DNA of 64,000 nt from JAJRTA01 sp965603125. Lineage in GTDB: Bacteria > Zixibacteria > MSB-5A5 > GN15 > FEB-12. A model generated the notes under the pieces. It was not told where the DNA came from. It saw only the letters and a program-made list of their open reading frames with translations, and searched no databases. The position numbers and the translations under genes are program-made. The stretch lies in contig CBFDBU010000012.1 in assembly GCA_965603125.1 (NCBI GenBank), forward strand, positions 1 through 64,000, read 5' to 3'. Shown one piece after another: positions 1 to 8,737 of the stretch (its first letter is position 1; every line of letters starts with the position of its first letter).

Positions 1-638
1 CCGCCTTCTGCAAGGTGCGCGACTTCCCGTCGGACGAGTACGTCGTCATGGCCACACGCAACGGCATGATCAAGAAGACGCCGCTGGATGCCTTCTCCAA
101 CCCGCGCGTGGTCGGAGTCAACGCCATGAACCTGCCGAAGGACGACGAACTGATCGAAGCCGCAATAACCGACGGCTCCTGCGAGATCGTCCTGGCCTCC
201 CGTAAAGGAATGGCCATCCACTTCCCGGAAAGCAAGGTCCGGGGCATGGGTCGAACCGCATACGGCGTCAAGGGAGTAAACCTTGCCAAAGGCGACTACT
301 GTATCGGCATGGTAGTAGTGCGGCGCGACTGCTCTCTTCTGGTTGTCACCGAAAACGGCTACGGCAAACGCTCCCAGATAAGCGACTACCGGATCACCAA
401 TCGCGGCGGCAAGGGGATCATCAACGTCAAGACCTCCGAGCGCAACGGCGAAGTGGTGGCGATCAAGGAAATTTTAGACGACGACGAATTGATCCTGATC
501 ACGAAAAACGGTATCGCCAACCGCCAAGCGGTAAGGGACATCAAGGTCATCGGCCGCAACACTCAGGGGGTACGGCTGATTTCACTTAAGGGTGACGATC
601 TCGTCACCGACGTCGCCCGCCTCGCCAAGGAGGGGTAG
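1..638 (+). CDS. gyrA: DNA gyrase subunit A, C-terminal part (5' end outside window)
   Basis: This is the last ~210 residues of GyrA, the breakage-reunion subunit of DNA gyrase that introduces negative supercoils. Only the C-terminal DNA-wrapping beta-propeller is present. Its blades show the recurring pattern of a short strand followed by a charged turn, for example 'VMATRNGMIKKT', 'VLASRKGMAIHF', 'VVTENGYGKRS' and 'LITKNGIANR'. A 'NRGGKGI' turn and the closing 'VIGRNTQGVRL' are standard for GyrA. The frame is open to the window edge (codons begin at base 3), so the gene starts upstream. An internal GTG at 15 is not the real start. The stop is TAG at 636-638. ParC is less likely because the RGGKG-type turn and the ending match GyrA. 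Confidence 0.95.
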   Translation, partial: AFCKVRDFPSDEYVVMATRNGMIKKTPLDAFSNPRVVGVNAMNLPKDDELIEAAITDGSCEIVLASRKGMAIHFPESKVRGMGRTAYGVKGVNLAKGDYCIGMVVVRRDCSLLVVTENGYGKRSQISDYRITNRGGKGIINVKTSERNGEVVAIKEILDDDELILITKNGIANRQAVRDIKVIGRNTQGVRLISLKGDDLVTDVARLAKEG

Positions 639-655
639 GGGGGCGTCGCTACCTC

Positions 656-1801
656 CTACGGACACGGCGGTGGTTCGGGGCCACTGTTAAACATATAGTC
701 CACTAAGTAGACCAGATCGGCGATGTCGATCGGTTCTACGCCACTTCCGTCTATGTCGCCTTCGTCGGAGCAAGGCGGGGCGGGACCACCGTTGAACATT
801 AGATCGACCAGGTAGACAAGATCAGCAATATCGATCGGCGGCACTCCGCTATGGTCTACGTCACCGCGGATGGCACAGCATATGGGATCGCAGGCATCGC
901 CAATACCGTCACCGTCGAGATCTTCTTGATAATGGTTGAAGACTGAGGGACAGTTGTCCGAAAAGTCGTAGATACCATCACAATCCCAGTCATTAGGAGC
1001 CGGACAGGGAACCACGTGAAAGCAGTGCGGACCATCCCAGGAGGGGGTAAGCGGTCCGGTAGCGGCGTCCCACATCCAGTCGCCGGCTGGCGGAAACCAA
1101 CATGTGTCCAGACATATCTCACCCTCATTATAACAATTCCCTACTGACAGCAACTCAATAGTGAAGGCTATCGAGTCATAGTAGGCTGGGAATCCACTGC
1201 TGCACTCCGCCAAGCCGAAGAAGCCGACCGTATCGGCTCCGGAACCGTCGCAACTGAACGGAATGATTGCCACCACGTTGAATAGTCGTTGGCAATGACA
1301 ATTGGTATCAGTGTCACCTCCCGTGGTCGAGTACCACTCAAGTCCTGTAGGAGAGTATACGCGAAATCCACTCGTCATGGCCCGTACGGGTCGCCACTGA
1401 TCATTGGTCACGCGAAGGTGAAAAGTGGCGTCCCTCCCGGACATGAGTCCCCCGGGGTATAGTTCACCATCAACATGGTCCAGTGTGATCGACCCGCTGA
1501 TCGGGGCGTCACACTCCGAGGTTTCGTCACAGTACATCCCAATGGCGGAACTATGGAAAATGAAGTACGTCAGGTGCCACAAATCATGCACGTTTACACC
1601 AGCACAACCACCAACATTCGCTGCAATCATTGATTCAGGCGGTGCGCCACTGATCGCCATCCAATCGACCATCCACACCCAGTCCACAATATCCGGTCCA
1701 ACGCCATCGCCGTTTATATCACCGCAGACGTATCCCTGGGCGGTGACATTCGCCACAAGTAGCAGACTCAACACAACCATTACCACACTACCGCATTTCA
1801 T
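656..1801 (-). CDS. Secreted protein with dockerin-like repeats and a thrombospondin type-3-like calcium motif
   Basis: The protein is 381 residues. It begins with a classical signal peptide (residues ~1-21, ending 'ANVTA') and is probably exported or displayed on the surface. An N-terminal dockerin-like segment starts 'GDINGDG'. The middle (~95-260) is a beta-rich domain rich in cysteines. Around residues 275-310 there is a calcium motif, 'DNCPSVFNH..DLDGDGIGDACD'. Two near-identical dockerin-like repeats, each with 'IDIADLVYLVD', close the protein. The acidic DxDGxG loops are expected to bind calcium. The start is supported by GAGGGAG six bases upstream and by a strong promoter at 1914-1942. 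No cohesin partner is visible, so a cellulosome role is not supported. Function unknown. Confidence 0.85.
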   Translation of the reverse strand: MKCGSVVMVVLSLLLVANVTAQGYVCGDINGDGVGPDIVDWVWMVDWMAISGAPPESMIAANVGGCAGVNVHDLWHLTYFIFHSSAIGMYCDETSECDAPISGSITLDHVDGELYPGGLMSGRDATFHLRVTNDQWRPVRAMTSGFRVYSPTGLEWYSTTGGDTDTNCHCQRLFNVVAIIPFSCDGSGADTVGFFGLAECSSGFPAYYDSIAFTIELLSVGNCYNEGEICLDTCWFPPAGDWMWDAATGPLTPSWDGPHCFHVVPCPAPNDWDCDGIYDFSDNCPSVFNHYQEDLDGDGIGDACDPICCAIRGDVDHSGVPPIDIADLVYLVDLMFNGGPAPPCSDEGDIDGSGVEPIDIADLVYLVDYMFNSGPEPPPCP

Positions 1802-1913
1802 GGCTACTCCCTCTTTGAAGCTTCATATTCTGCCTCCGTGTCATGTACCAGAGTAGGCATCCAGAGAGAAACTCTACAGCCATATACCCTGGATGTGCAC
1901 CACCTTACATTTT

Positions 1914-1942
1914 AGTATAAGGAAACTGGACTGGTGTGTCAA
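1914..1942 (-). promoter_or_regulatory. Sigma70-type promoter for the dockerin-like protein
   Basis: On the minus strand TTGACA (1937-1942) is followed by a 17-base spacer and TATACT (1914-1919). The predicted start near 1907 leaves a leader of about 105 bases before the ATG at 1801. Confidence 0.7.
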
Positions 1943-2084
1943 GTTTTTTCTGCGTTTGGAGCCAACCCAAATCTTCCCCCCTGCCGGAACTGCCTGCAAA
2001 CAGGGCGTTTAGGGGCTATGGTACAACGCTTGAGGCATACCACCCATCCTCTACATCAATGAAACGGTAGCGACAAGGCAGGCA

Positions 2085-2121
2085 TAAGAAAACCCCGCTC
2101 TCGTGGGGAGCAAGAGCGGGG
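2085..2121 (-). terminator. Rho-independent terminator after the FN3 protein gene
   Basis: A 9-bp perfect stem (2093-2101 with 2113-2121, CCCCGCTCT/AGAGCGGGG) is followed on the minus strand by TTTTCTTA. It lies about 45 bases beyond the stop codon of the gene at 2167. Confidence 0.8.
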
Positions 2122-2166
2122 AAAACACTGCAGGGAGGGTACAGGTCGAGGCAGAGGGGCGGCTCG

Positions 2167-3582
2167 CTATTTCAGCAAGACCATTTTTTGCGACTCTGAA
2201 TACTCGCCCGTGTCCAAACGGTAGAAATAGACACCGGACGCCACCGGCGCGTGGTCGGCATCGGTTCCGTTCCAGTCAACGAAGTGATTACCCGCCGACT
2301 GCGTTTCATCAACCAGGATGGTGACCAGTCGGCCCGCGACGTTGTAGACCGACAGTCTCACGCGAGAGGCACGAGGCAGGGAGTAAGCGATAGTCGTGTT
2401 TGGGTTGAACGGGTTGGGGTAGTTCTGCGCCAGGTGAAACCGGGCGGGCAGTTCGTCGGGGTCATCGTCGACATCAAGACTGAGTGTCCACTGCGCCACT
2501 GCCGCGGGGACGTTCGAGATATCGGCCGGGTTGCCGGACTCGTCGACTGCCTTGACGGCGACATAGTACAACTGTCCGGGCGTCAGACCGGTCAGGGTCC
2601 AGGCCTGAGGCGACCCGGCCGCAAGCGGCGACGGAGGGTTACCCATGGTGGTGACGAAGTTCCAGTTCGATTCCGTTATGGCCAGGTTGGACGCTTTTAT
2701 CACGTAATGATCCGCCGTGCCGAGGTTGCCGTCGTCACCGGGAGCCGTCCAGACGATGTCGATCTCACCGATGCTCACACCCGGACTGGCGACGAGATCG
2801 GTGATTGCTCCCGGGGCTGTCTGATCGTCGTCGGCGACCGTAACGGCGGCAGCAAGGTTCGATATGCCGGACCAGTTGGGGACTTCGTCGCCCGTCTTGA
2901 TTGCGAAGAAATAGACGGTGCCCGGCTGAAGGGCGATAACTGTAAAGCTCTCACTGCTTCCGGCCGGCTGCGGCGAGGGTTCGCCGGTGACCTGCCTGGC
3001 GCCGTCCCAGTCGGCCACCTCGGCCGAGTATCGTATGTCGTAGAGGCTGGCAGTACCGACGTGGCCGTCGGCTCCGGGGGCCGTCCAGGTGAGGGTCACG
3101 GTGGTGCTCGTGGGGTCGACAGCCAGCAAGTCGGATATAGTAGCTGGTGCTTCCTGACCCTGCGCCGGTTCGGTCGTTACCGTCAATATGTTCGAGAGAG
3201 TGGACCAGTTGGGTACCTCGTCGCCCGCCTTTATGGCGAAGTAATAAGTCGTGTTTGGCGTCAGCCCATCGACCACAAACGATTCCTGACTGCCGGCGGC
3301 CTTTGGCGACGGCTCACCGCCGGCCTGCGTGGCGGAACTCCAGTAGCCCTCGGTGATGACGGTGGTGGAATACCGTATGTCGTACGTTGTCGCGGTACCG
3401 GTGTTGCCGTCGTCTCCCGGCGCCGTCCAGTTCAACGTGACCGAGTTCGAGGTAGCGTCGGGCGCCATCAATTCCGCAGATGCTCTGCTGGGCGCCAACA
3501 GCGCGGATACGATCAGCAGCATCGGGATCACCATCTGGGGTAGGCCCGGAAAGATACGGTACAAGCAGCCCGTTACGCCCAT
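2167..3582 (-). CDS. Secreted fibronectin type III repeat protein with C-terminal sorting domain
   Basis: The protein has 471 residues from the start chosen here: ATG at 3582 with GGGAGA six bases upstream, directly before a signal peptide. The reading frame extends further upstream without a ribosome site. After the signal peptide (cleavage near 'SRASA') come three fibronectin type III domains of ~95 residues. Each has the 'LTWTAPGDDG..GTA..YDIRYS' strand pattern and a 'Y(Y/F)FAIK.GDEVPNWS' end. The C-terminal ~85 residues are a FlgD-like/T9SS-type domain with 'QNYPNPFNPNTTIAYSLP' and a final 'SQKMVLLK'. Such proteins are surface-bound or secreted, and no catalytic domain is present. It is a tandem paralogue of the gene at 4000-5136. 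Confidence 0.88.
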   Translation of the reverse strand: MGVTGCLYRIFPGLPQMVIPMLLIVSALLAPSRASAELMAPDATSNSVTLNWTAPGDDGNTGTATTYDIRYSTTVITEGYWSSATQAGGEPSPKAAGSQESFVVDGLTPNTTYYFAIKAGDEVPNWSTLSNILTVTTEPAQGQEAPATISDLLAVDPTSTTVTLTWTAPGADGHVGTASLYDIRYSAEVADWDGARQVTGEPSPQPAGSSESFTVIALQPGTVYFFAIKTGDEVPNWSGISNLAAAVTVADDDQTAPGAITDLVASPGVSIGEIDIVWTAPGDDGNLGTADHYVIKASNLAITESNWNFVTTMGNPPSPLAAGSPQAWTLTGLTPGQLYYVAVKAVDESGNPADISNVPAAVAQWTLSLDVDDDPDELPARFHLAQNYPNPFNPNTTIAYSLPRASRVRLSVYNVAGRLVTILVDETQSAGNHFVDWNGTDADHAPVASGVYFYRLDTGEYSESQKMVLLK

Positions 3583-3999
3583 AGTTATCTCCCTTATCAG
3601 CAACCTGGACATTCCTTGCAGCCATTGGTTGCAACTGTAGTGCCGAGGCGGTCGAAACTGTCCAAGTGGCACGCCATCAGGAAGTTAGGATCCATATCGG
3701 AATCCCGCTCCCGGCTCCAAAGAGGTGCCCGGTGTATCATTGGTAACCAATGGTCAATCCGTGAACACAGGCCGTCGGTTCCGTCTGGCGGCTGTACTTT
3801 CATCCGGTTACCGTCACCGATCAGTCACGGTACATTGCCCCCGTCCTCTAAGCGTTGAATCGGTAGTTCCCACTAAAACTGAACACGCTCCCGGCCGCGA
3901 GGCGCAACGGGCATTCTCCCCAAACACTGCGCGCCGGGCAACGACACGATAAACGTTACCCGGCGCAGTGCTGATAGCGGACGAGTACTTACCTCAGAC
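3583..3999. other. Gap between two FN3 paralogues
   Basis: These 417 bases contain no supported gene. A perfect odd palindrome lies at 3738-3752. The sequence beyond the truncated paralogue (just below 4000) gives no recognisable continuation of its fourth FN3 domain in any frame I read, so the missing 3' part seems to be deleted rather than frameshifted. Confidence 0.5.
3738..3752. repeat. Perfect inverted repeat, operator-like
   Basis: CATTGGT-A-ACCAATG is a 7+1+7 palindrome about 155 bases upstream of the FN3 gene start. A TTGACC element on the minus strand (3752-3757) touches its edge, but no good -10 follows at the right spacing. It could be a regulator binding site. Confidence 0.35.
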
Positions 4000-5136
4000 T
4001 CACGGTGTGCTTGCCTGAAGATTGGTGATGGCGTCCGGGGGAGTCTGGTCCGGTATGATTGCGCTGACAACGTTGGAAAGCGCCGACCAGTTGGGCACTT
4101 CGTCGGCCGTCCTGACGGCGAAGTAGTATGTTGTCTCCGGCTGCAGTTCGGCTACCGCGAACGTCTCCTGGCTGCCGGCAGCCTGGGGCGCAGGTTCACC
4201 GGTAGCCTGTGCGGCCGCATCCCAACCGGCTTCCGTGATCGGCGACGTTGAATACCGTACGTCATAGACGCCGGCAGTGCCGACGTCTCCGTCATCGCCG
4301 GGCGCGGTCCAGGTCAGGGTCACGGACGAGCTGGTAAATCCAATCGCCTGCAAGTCGGCAATGGCGTCCGGGGCGTTTTCTTCGGGGCCGGTACTGGCGC
4401 CGGCGACATTGGATAGCCCGGACCAGTTGGGGACTTCGTCACCCACCTTGATCGCAAAGTAGTAAGCAATGCCCGGCGACAGACCACTTACCACGAATGA
4501 CTGGGCGCTACCGGCCACCGCAGGCGACGGTTCTCCGGTCACCTGCACGGCCGCGTCCCAGTTGGCCTCGGTAATGGCAGCGGTCGTGTACCTGATATCG
4601 TACGTACTGGCGGTGCCGACGTTTCCGTCATCACCGGAGGCAGTCCAGGTCAGCGTCAAGGAACTGCTGGTGGGATTGACCACCTCAAGATCCGCCACGG
4701 GAGCGGGCGCATCCTGTTCGGGATCGGTTGTGGCGTTGACGACATTCGACAGAGCCGACCAGTTGGGTACCTCGTCCGCAACCTTCATGGCAAAGTAATA
4801 GATCGTACCGGGATCAAGGTTGCCGACCGAAAACGATTCCTGGCTCCCGGTTGCCTGTGGCGCCGGCTCGCCGGAGACCAGGGTAGCCGCGCTCCAGTTG
4901 GCTGCCGTTATGGCGGAAGTGGAATACCTGATGTCGTACTCGGCAGCTGTACCCACGTCGCCGTCGTCACCAGGCGCCGTCCAGGTCAGAGTAATGGAAT
5001 TGGGACTAGCACTGCTCGCAAGAAACTGCGCCCGCGCCTGGGGCGGCATACACAAGACGCTGATCAAACAGCCCGCGGCTACGACCGATCGCAGGACGCG
5101 CCAGGCTGACCGGTCGCTCAACAGCAAATCTCTCAT
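4000..5136 (-). CDS. Secreted fibronectin type III protein, truncated paralogue without sorting domain
   Basis: The protein is 378 residues from ATG 5136, chosen because GGAGAA lies seven bases upstream; an ATG four codons earlier lacks a site. A signal peptide (cleaved near 'QARAQ') is followed by three FN3 domains closely related to those at 2167-3582. The protein then stops eleven residues into a fourth FN3 domain ('DAITNLQASTP'). The paralogue continues at the same point through the rest of its FN3 domain to the 'NYPNPFNP' sorting domain. The simplest reading is a truncated, possibly decaying copy. It would still be exported to the periplasm if expressed, but would lack the C-terminal surface signal. 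Confidence 0.75.
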   Translation of the reverse strand: MRDLLLSDRSAWRVLRSVVAAGCLISVLCMPPQARAQFLASSASPNSITLTWTAPGDDGDVGTAAEYDIRYSTSAITAANWSAATLVSGEPAPQATGSQESFSVGNLDPGTIYYFAMKVADEVPNWSALSNVVNATTDPEQDAPAPVADLEVVNPTSSSLTLTWTASGDDGNVGTASTYDIRYTTAAITEANWDAAVQVTGEPSPAVAGSAQSFVVSGLSPGIAYYFAIKVGDEVPNWSGLSNVAGASTGPEENAPDAIADLQAIGFTSSSVTLTWTAPGDDGDVGTAGVYDVRYSTSPITEAGWDAAAQATGEPAPQAAGSQETFAVAELQPETTYYFAVRTADEVPNWSALSNVVSAIIPDQTPPDAITNLQASTP

Positions 5137-5426
5137 GACTTTCTCCATGGTTAGGCTTGTGCCCGTCGTTCGGCCCGCAGCAGGGCAAGCAAACGCAGTA
5201 CCGCCCGGCCCCCAATCGCACAGGTCGCGTGCAGCGAGTAACTTAGCGGCTTGTTCGCAAAGGCGTTCTTGGGATCCGGCGGCGTTTCAGTGTGCGAATC
5301 CCTGCCAGTGACCAGCGTTTCAACACGAAACACCCGACTGTGCTCAAGGCATGTGCCTGAATTGTGGCCGGACAGATGGAGGCGCCAGGGCAATGATTCC
5401 CCTGCGGCGCGGGCGGCGCAGGAAGG

Positions 5427-6761
5427 TCACTTGATCAGTTTCTGGCGGTATTCCTTGTATTTCCTGAGATACTCGCGGATCCTGGATTCCCGGCCGACAT
5501 CATTGGGCTGGTAGTATTCCCTGCCCTTCAATTCCTGCGGCAGGTATTCCTGGTCGGTGATGGCGTCCGGAAAATCGTGGGCATAACGGTAGTCTTTGCC
5601 GTAGTCGAGCGCTTTCATCAGGGACGTGGGTGCGTTGCGGAGACCGAGCGGCACGGGGAGAGAACCCATCTCCGCGGCGTCGGTTTGGGCTCCGGTAAAG
5701 GCGGTGTACGAGGCATTGGACTTCGGTGCGCAGGCCATGTAAATCACGGCCTGAGCAATGGCTAATTCCCCTTCGGGAGAACCGAGGAAATGATAGGCGT
5801 CCCGGGCGTTGAGGGTCAGCGTGAGGGCGTACGGGTCGGCCAGGCCGATATCTTCCGAGGCAAAACGGACCAACCGCCGGATGATGTACATCGGGTCTTC
5901 GCCACCATCCAACATTCTGGCCAGCCAGTAGAGGGAACCGTCCGGATCGCCTCCGCGAATAGTCTTGTGCAGGGCCGATATCAGGTTGTAGTGTTCTTCC
6001 CCGGCCTTATCATACAGGGGTATCCCCTTCTGATGGACCTGCCTTAGTATCTCCAGGGTGACCGGTTTGCCCCGGCCCACGAAAGCCGCCGCAGCTTCCA
6101 GCAGGGTGAGTCCCCGGCGCGCGTCGCCATCGGCAGCCGCGGCGATAAAATCAAGTCCGGTGTTATCGACGGCCAGGTCCATATTGCCAAGACCGCGCTC
6201 CCGATCGCTCAAGGCCCTCTCGATCAGCGTTCTGATATCCTGCTGCGACAGCCTCTGGAGAGCGCAGACCCGCATCCGCGAGAGCAGCGCCGAGTTTACC
6301 TCGAAGGACGGGTTCTCGGTCGTGGCGCCGATGAGTATGGTATCTCCTTTCTCGACGTACGGTAAGAAGGCGTCCTGCTGCGCCTTGTTGAAGCGATGGA
6401 TCTCATCGATAAAGACGTATGTACGGCGACCGGACATCTTGAAATAACTGGCCGCCTTGGAGATCACCTGCTTGACCTCTTTGATACCTGAGACTACCGC
6501 CGAAAAGCGCACAAACTGCCCTCGGGTCGACCTGGCAATCAGTTGGGCCAGGGTGGTCTTTCCGGAACCGGGAGGCCCCCAGAAGATCAGTGACCCTACC
6601 TTATCGTTTTCGATGGCCTGTCTTAGAGGAGTGTTCGGCCCGACAATCTTTTCCTGCCCCGCAAATTCGTCAAGAGTCCGGGGACGCATGCGGTCAGCCA
6701 GCGGTGTCGCTGCTATTCGGGCCTGCTCGTCAGGTTCCGCGCCGTCGGTGAAAAAATCCAT
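5427..6761 (-). CDS. rarA: Replication-associated recombination protein A (RarA/MgsA), AAA+ ATPase
   Basis: This clamp-loader-like AAA+ ATPase acts at stalled replication forks and is related to RuvB and to WRNIP1/Mgs1. The protein is 444 residues from ATG 6761, the usual family length. It shows 'RPRTLDEFAGQ', Walker A 'GPPGSGKTT', Walker B 'VFIDEIHRFNKAQQDAFLP', a sensor 'GATTENPSFEVN', and the C-terminal tetramer domain with 'GGEDPMYIIRRLVRFASEDIGLADP'. An in-frame extension upstream to 6830 is not family-like. A promoter places the transcript start on or beside the ATG, so the mRNA may be leaderless (see 6767-6795). It is transcribed away from the neighbouring unknown gene at 7031. Confidence 0.95.
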   Translation of the reverse strand: MDFFTDGAEPDEQARIAATPLADRMRPRTLDEFAGQEKIVGPNTPLRQAIENDKVGSLIFWGPPGSGKTTLAQLIARSTRGQFVRFSAVVSGIKEVKQVISKAASYFKMSGRRTYVFIDEIHRFNKAQQDAFLPYVEKGDTILIGATTENPSFEVNSALLSRMRVCALQRLSQQDIRTLIERALSDRERGLGNMDLAVDNTGLDFIAAAADGDARRGLTLLEAAAAFVGRGKPVTLEILRQVHQKGIPLYDKAGEEHYNLISALHKTIRGGDPDGSLYWLARMLDGGEDPMYIIRRLVRFASEDIGLADPYALTLTLNARDAYHFLGSPEGELAIAQAVIYMACAPKSNASYTAFTGAQTDAAEMGSLPVPLGLRNAPTSLMKALDYGKDYRYAHDFPDAITDQEYLPQELKGREYYQPNDVGRESRIREYLRKYKEYRQKLIK

Positions 6762-6766
6762 GCAAT

Positions 6767-6795
6767 AATATAGACCGGGCGCCCCGGCCTTACAA
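6767..6795 (-). promoter_or_regulatory. Promoter of rarA, predicted leaderless transcript
   Basis: Minus-strand TTGTAA (6790-6795), a 17-base spacer and TATATT (6767-6772) end only five bases before the ATG at 6761. The expected transcription start coincides with the start codon, and there is no Shine-Dalgarno sequence. Confidence 0.55.
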
Positions 6796-7030
6796 TCACA
6801 AATTGCGCCCTGAAGAATCCATTGAGGCAACGGTAAGTCTTCGACTCATAGATTTCGCAACAAGTCCGATATGCAAGTATAGTACCTGCCACCAGGAGCG
6901 AAAGCTCAAGACGGTCGAGAGAGAGGCGCAGGCCGGTCCGGGCGCTTCCCTTGCGGGCTGCCGTCGCTACCGGTGACAGCGAACCAGTGTGATTTAGGGA
7001 GGGTACGATAATAGGACAGGGGGATTGTTG

Positions 7031-8437
7031 GTGTCGCAGACATCTTCGGTTGTGAGCACAGAGGACACCGGCTCGGACGGGCTTGCCAAGCTGCGGATTG
7101 CATTCGTGAACTGGCCCGTGGATGAAAGGAACGTTACGTGTTGTGATCTTTTGGATGGAACCGACCTGGGAGAGTGCGACCTTGTCTTCTTTGACCCGCT
7201 GCAATTCGCGAGAGATCACCAGCTATGGACGAACGTTGAAAGCATCTCGGAAACCGGGTACGTTTCCCACACCGAGACGGAGTTCCTGCAGTACCTGGCG
7301 GGTATTAAGAAAGTCTCGGAGGGCTTGCAGGCCGTTCTGGCGAGCGGCGGTACGCTGGTAATCCGGTCGAACATCCCCAAAGGCTACATCAAAGTGCATA
7401 AGAAAAGCACCGCCGCAATAAAGGGGTATACGGAGACAGTGATGCCGGTTTTCTTCTGGTTGGAGGAATTCCTCGGCAAGTACTCCTTTCAGTACTGCAA
7501 CACCAGGACGTTGAAGTTCCTCGTGCCCAAGAACCCTTTGCGCCACGTCTTTAGCGAAACCGCGGTCAACTGCCTGCAGACCCTGAAAGCGGTGGGGAAA
7601 GGCAAGCGGGAAGTCATAGCCGGCACCGGCTCAACTTTCCGCGTTCCGGCTATATCGAAAATCACGTTCGACACCATTCCCGGCCAGGTATACCTGATTC
7701 CGCAGTTCATTATCAAGGGTGAACCGGAGCATTTGATAAAGGCTTTCCGGGATGTATGTCAGAGCAGGGGGACCGGGTCGGTCAGGCCGCGCTGGCTGAC
7801 GTATTACGAGAACGAATTGCGGTATTTCAGCCCCTACCGGGCAGAGCTGGAAAAGCTGGACCTGGAAATCGAGGCGCTAAAAAAACAGAAGGGGATCATC
7901 CTGTGTAAGCAGGCCGATATAGACCGACTGGCTGATCTGCTGTTTGAAAACGAAGGCGAATTAGTTGCTGCGGCGCGGACGGGCCTGGAAACGATCGGCT
8001 TCGACTGTGCTGAACCTCCCGGTAATATAATTCAGGAAACCTTCGGGGCCTCGTTCCGAGATGATACAATCTACCGTACCCTGGTCAGGGTTGCCAGCAG
8101 CAACAGAGGTCCGATCCGGGCGGCCGAACTGCACAAACTTCTACAGTCGATAGATTCGAATAGTCTGAAAGTCGGACTCAAAGGCATCCTGATCGGCAAT
8201 GCCTCGCGCAGCTCGCAGCCCGAGCGGCGGGAGCACTGGTTCGATGCCAAGTGCCTGGAACTGAGCAAGCAGCACGACATCTGCCTGCTGCCGACCTATG
8301 AATTGTTTATGATAGTGTGCTACGTCATGACCCGAAGGTCGGCTGACAACATTGAGGATATCAAGTTGTCCCTCCGGCGGGACATCTTCTCATGCGACAC
8401 TCAGTTTGCCGTCAATCGCAAGAAATACGCCATTTGA
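7031..8437 (+). CDS. Unassigned protein with a coiled coil and a degenerate restriction-endonuclease-like C-terminal domain
   Basis: The protein is 468 residues from GTG 7031, which has AGGGGGA at good spacing; a TTG six bases earlier is too close to that site. I do not recognise the first ~260 residues, an alpha/beta region starting 'LRIAFVNWPVDE' with 'CDLVFFDPLQF'. A charged helix follows ('ELEKLDLEIEALKKQ'). The last ~150 residues resemble a fold common in stand-alone restriction-endonuclease-like proteins: 'LLFENEGELVAAARTGLETIGF' and then 'GLKGILIGNASRSSQPERR' with 'ICLLPTYELF'. Where active relatives carry an acidic/Lys catalytic strand, this protein reads 'LVRVASSNRGPI', so it is probably inactive. 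It may act in nucleic-acid binding or defence; this is inference only. Confidence 0.6.
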   Translation: MSQTSSVVSTEDTGSDGLAKLRIAFVNWPVDERNVTCCDLLDGTDLGECDLVFFDPLQFARDHQLWTNVESISETGYVSHTETEFLQYLAGIKKVSEGLQAVLASGGTLVIRSNIPKGYIKVHKKSTAAIKGYTETVMPVFFWLEEFLGKYSFQYCNTRTLKFLVPKNPLRHVFSETAVNCLQTLKAVGKGKREVIAGTGSTFRVPAISKITFDTIPGQVYLIPQFIIKGEPEHLIKAFRDVCQSRGTGSVRPRWLTYYENELRYFSPYRAELEKLDLEIEALKKQKGIILCKQADIDRLADLLFENEGELVAAARTGLETIGFDCAEPPGNIIQETFGASFRDDTIYRTLVRVASSNRGPIRAAELHKLLQSIDSNSLKVGLKGILIGNASRSSQPERREHWFDAKCLELSKQHDICLLPTYELFMIVCYVMTRRSADNIEDIKLSLRRDIFSCDTQFAVNRKKYAI

Positions 8438-8737
8438 CCGTGAACCTGCTTGATTAGCGGAGTCCATGCTGCATGCACCCAGGCTCCGATTGATCGGACA
8501 TAACTCCTCTCCACTTATGCCTTTCCCTGGTTCGTGAATTGATAACGTTCCCGGGAATCGGTTCCCAGAAGCGCCGTTGAATCTGCGCACCGACCTATTG
8601 CCTTGACAACTTTATGATTGATAGTATCTTGTGGGGAGAAGAAGGTATTGAACATTCCTTGGTGAGCGCCCGTCTTTCTTAACAGGAATCTTTGAATCCG
8701 CCCACCTCACAGCCAAGGATATTATGGGACGGGGACC
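8438..8737. other. Intergenic leader of the subtilase operon
   Basis: The 300 bases contain a promoter at 8603-8630 and a ~100-base leader. A purine-rich GGGGAGAAGAAGG tract lies just after the -10, but no convincing short ORF follows it. Confidence 0.5.
8603..8630 (+). promoter_or_regulatory. Promoter of the subtilase operon
   Basis: TTGACA (8603-8608) is followed by a 16-base spacer and TATCTT (8625-8630). Transcription would start near 8637 and cover both 8738-12439 and 12436-14571. Confidence 0.55.

Larger units (their letters stand above)
1802..2166. other. Intergenic region between dockerin-like gene and FN3 gene
   Basis: This 365-base gap holds the promoter of the leftward dockerin-like gene (1914-1942), its leader, and a terminator hairpin of the FN3 gene (2085-2121). 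No convincing coding sequence was seen in it. Confidence 0.6.

Noticed and set aside
656..1801. Cellulosome component
   Set aside because: Dockerin-like motifs alone occur widely in secreted proteins of uncultured bacteria, and no glycoside hydrolase or classical scaffoldin is present.
3583..3999. c-di-GMP riboswitch upstream of the FN3 gene
   Set aside because: A 'GCAACCAATGGCTGCAAGG'-like stretch drew attention, but the conserved core and tetraloop receptor pattern are absent.
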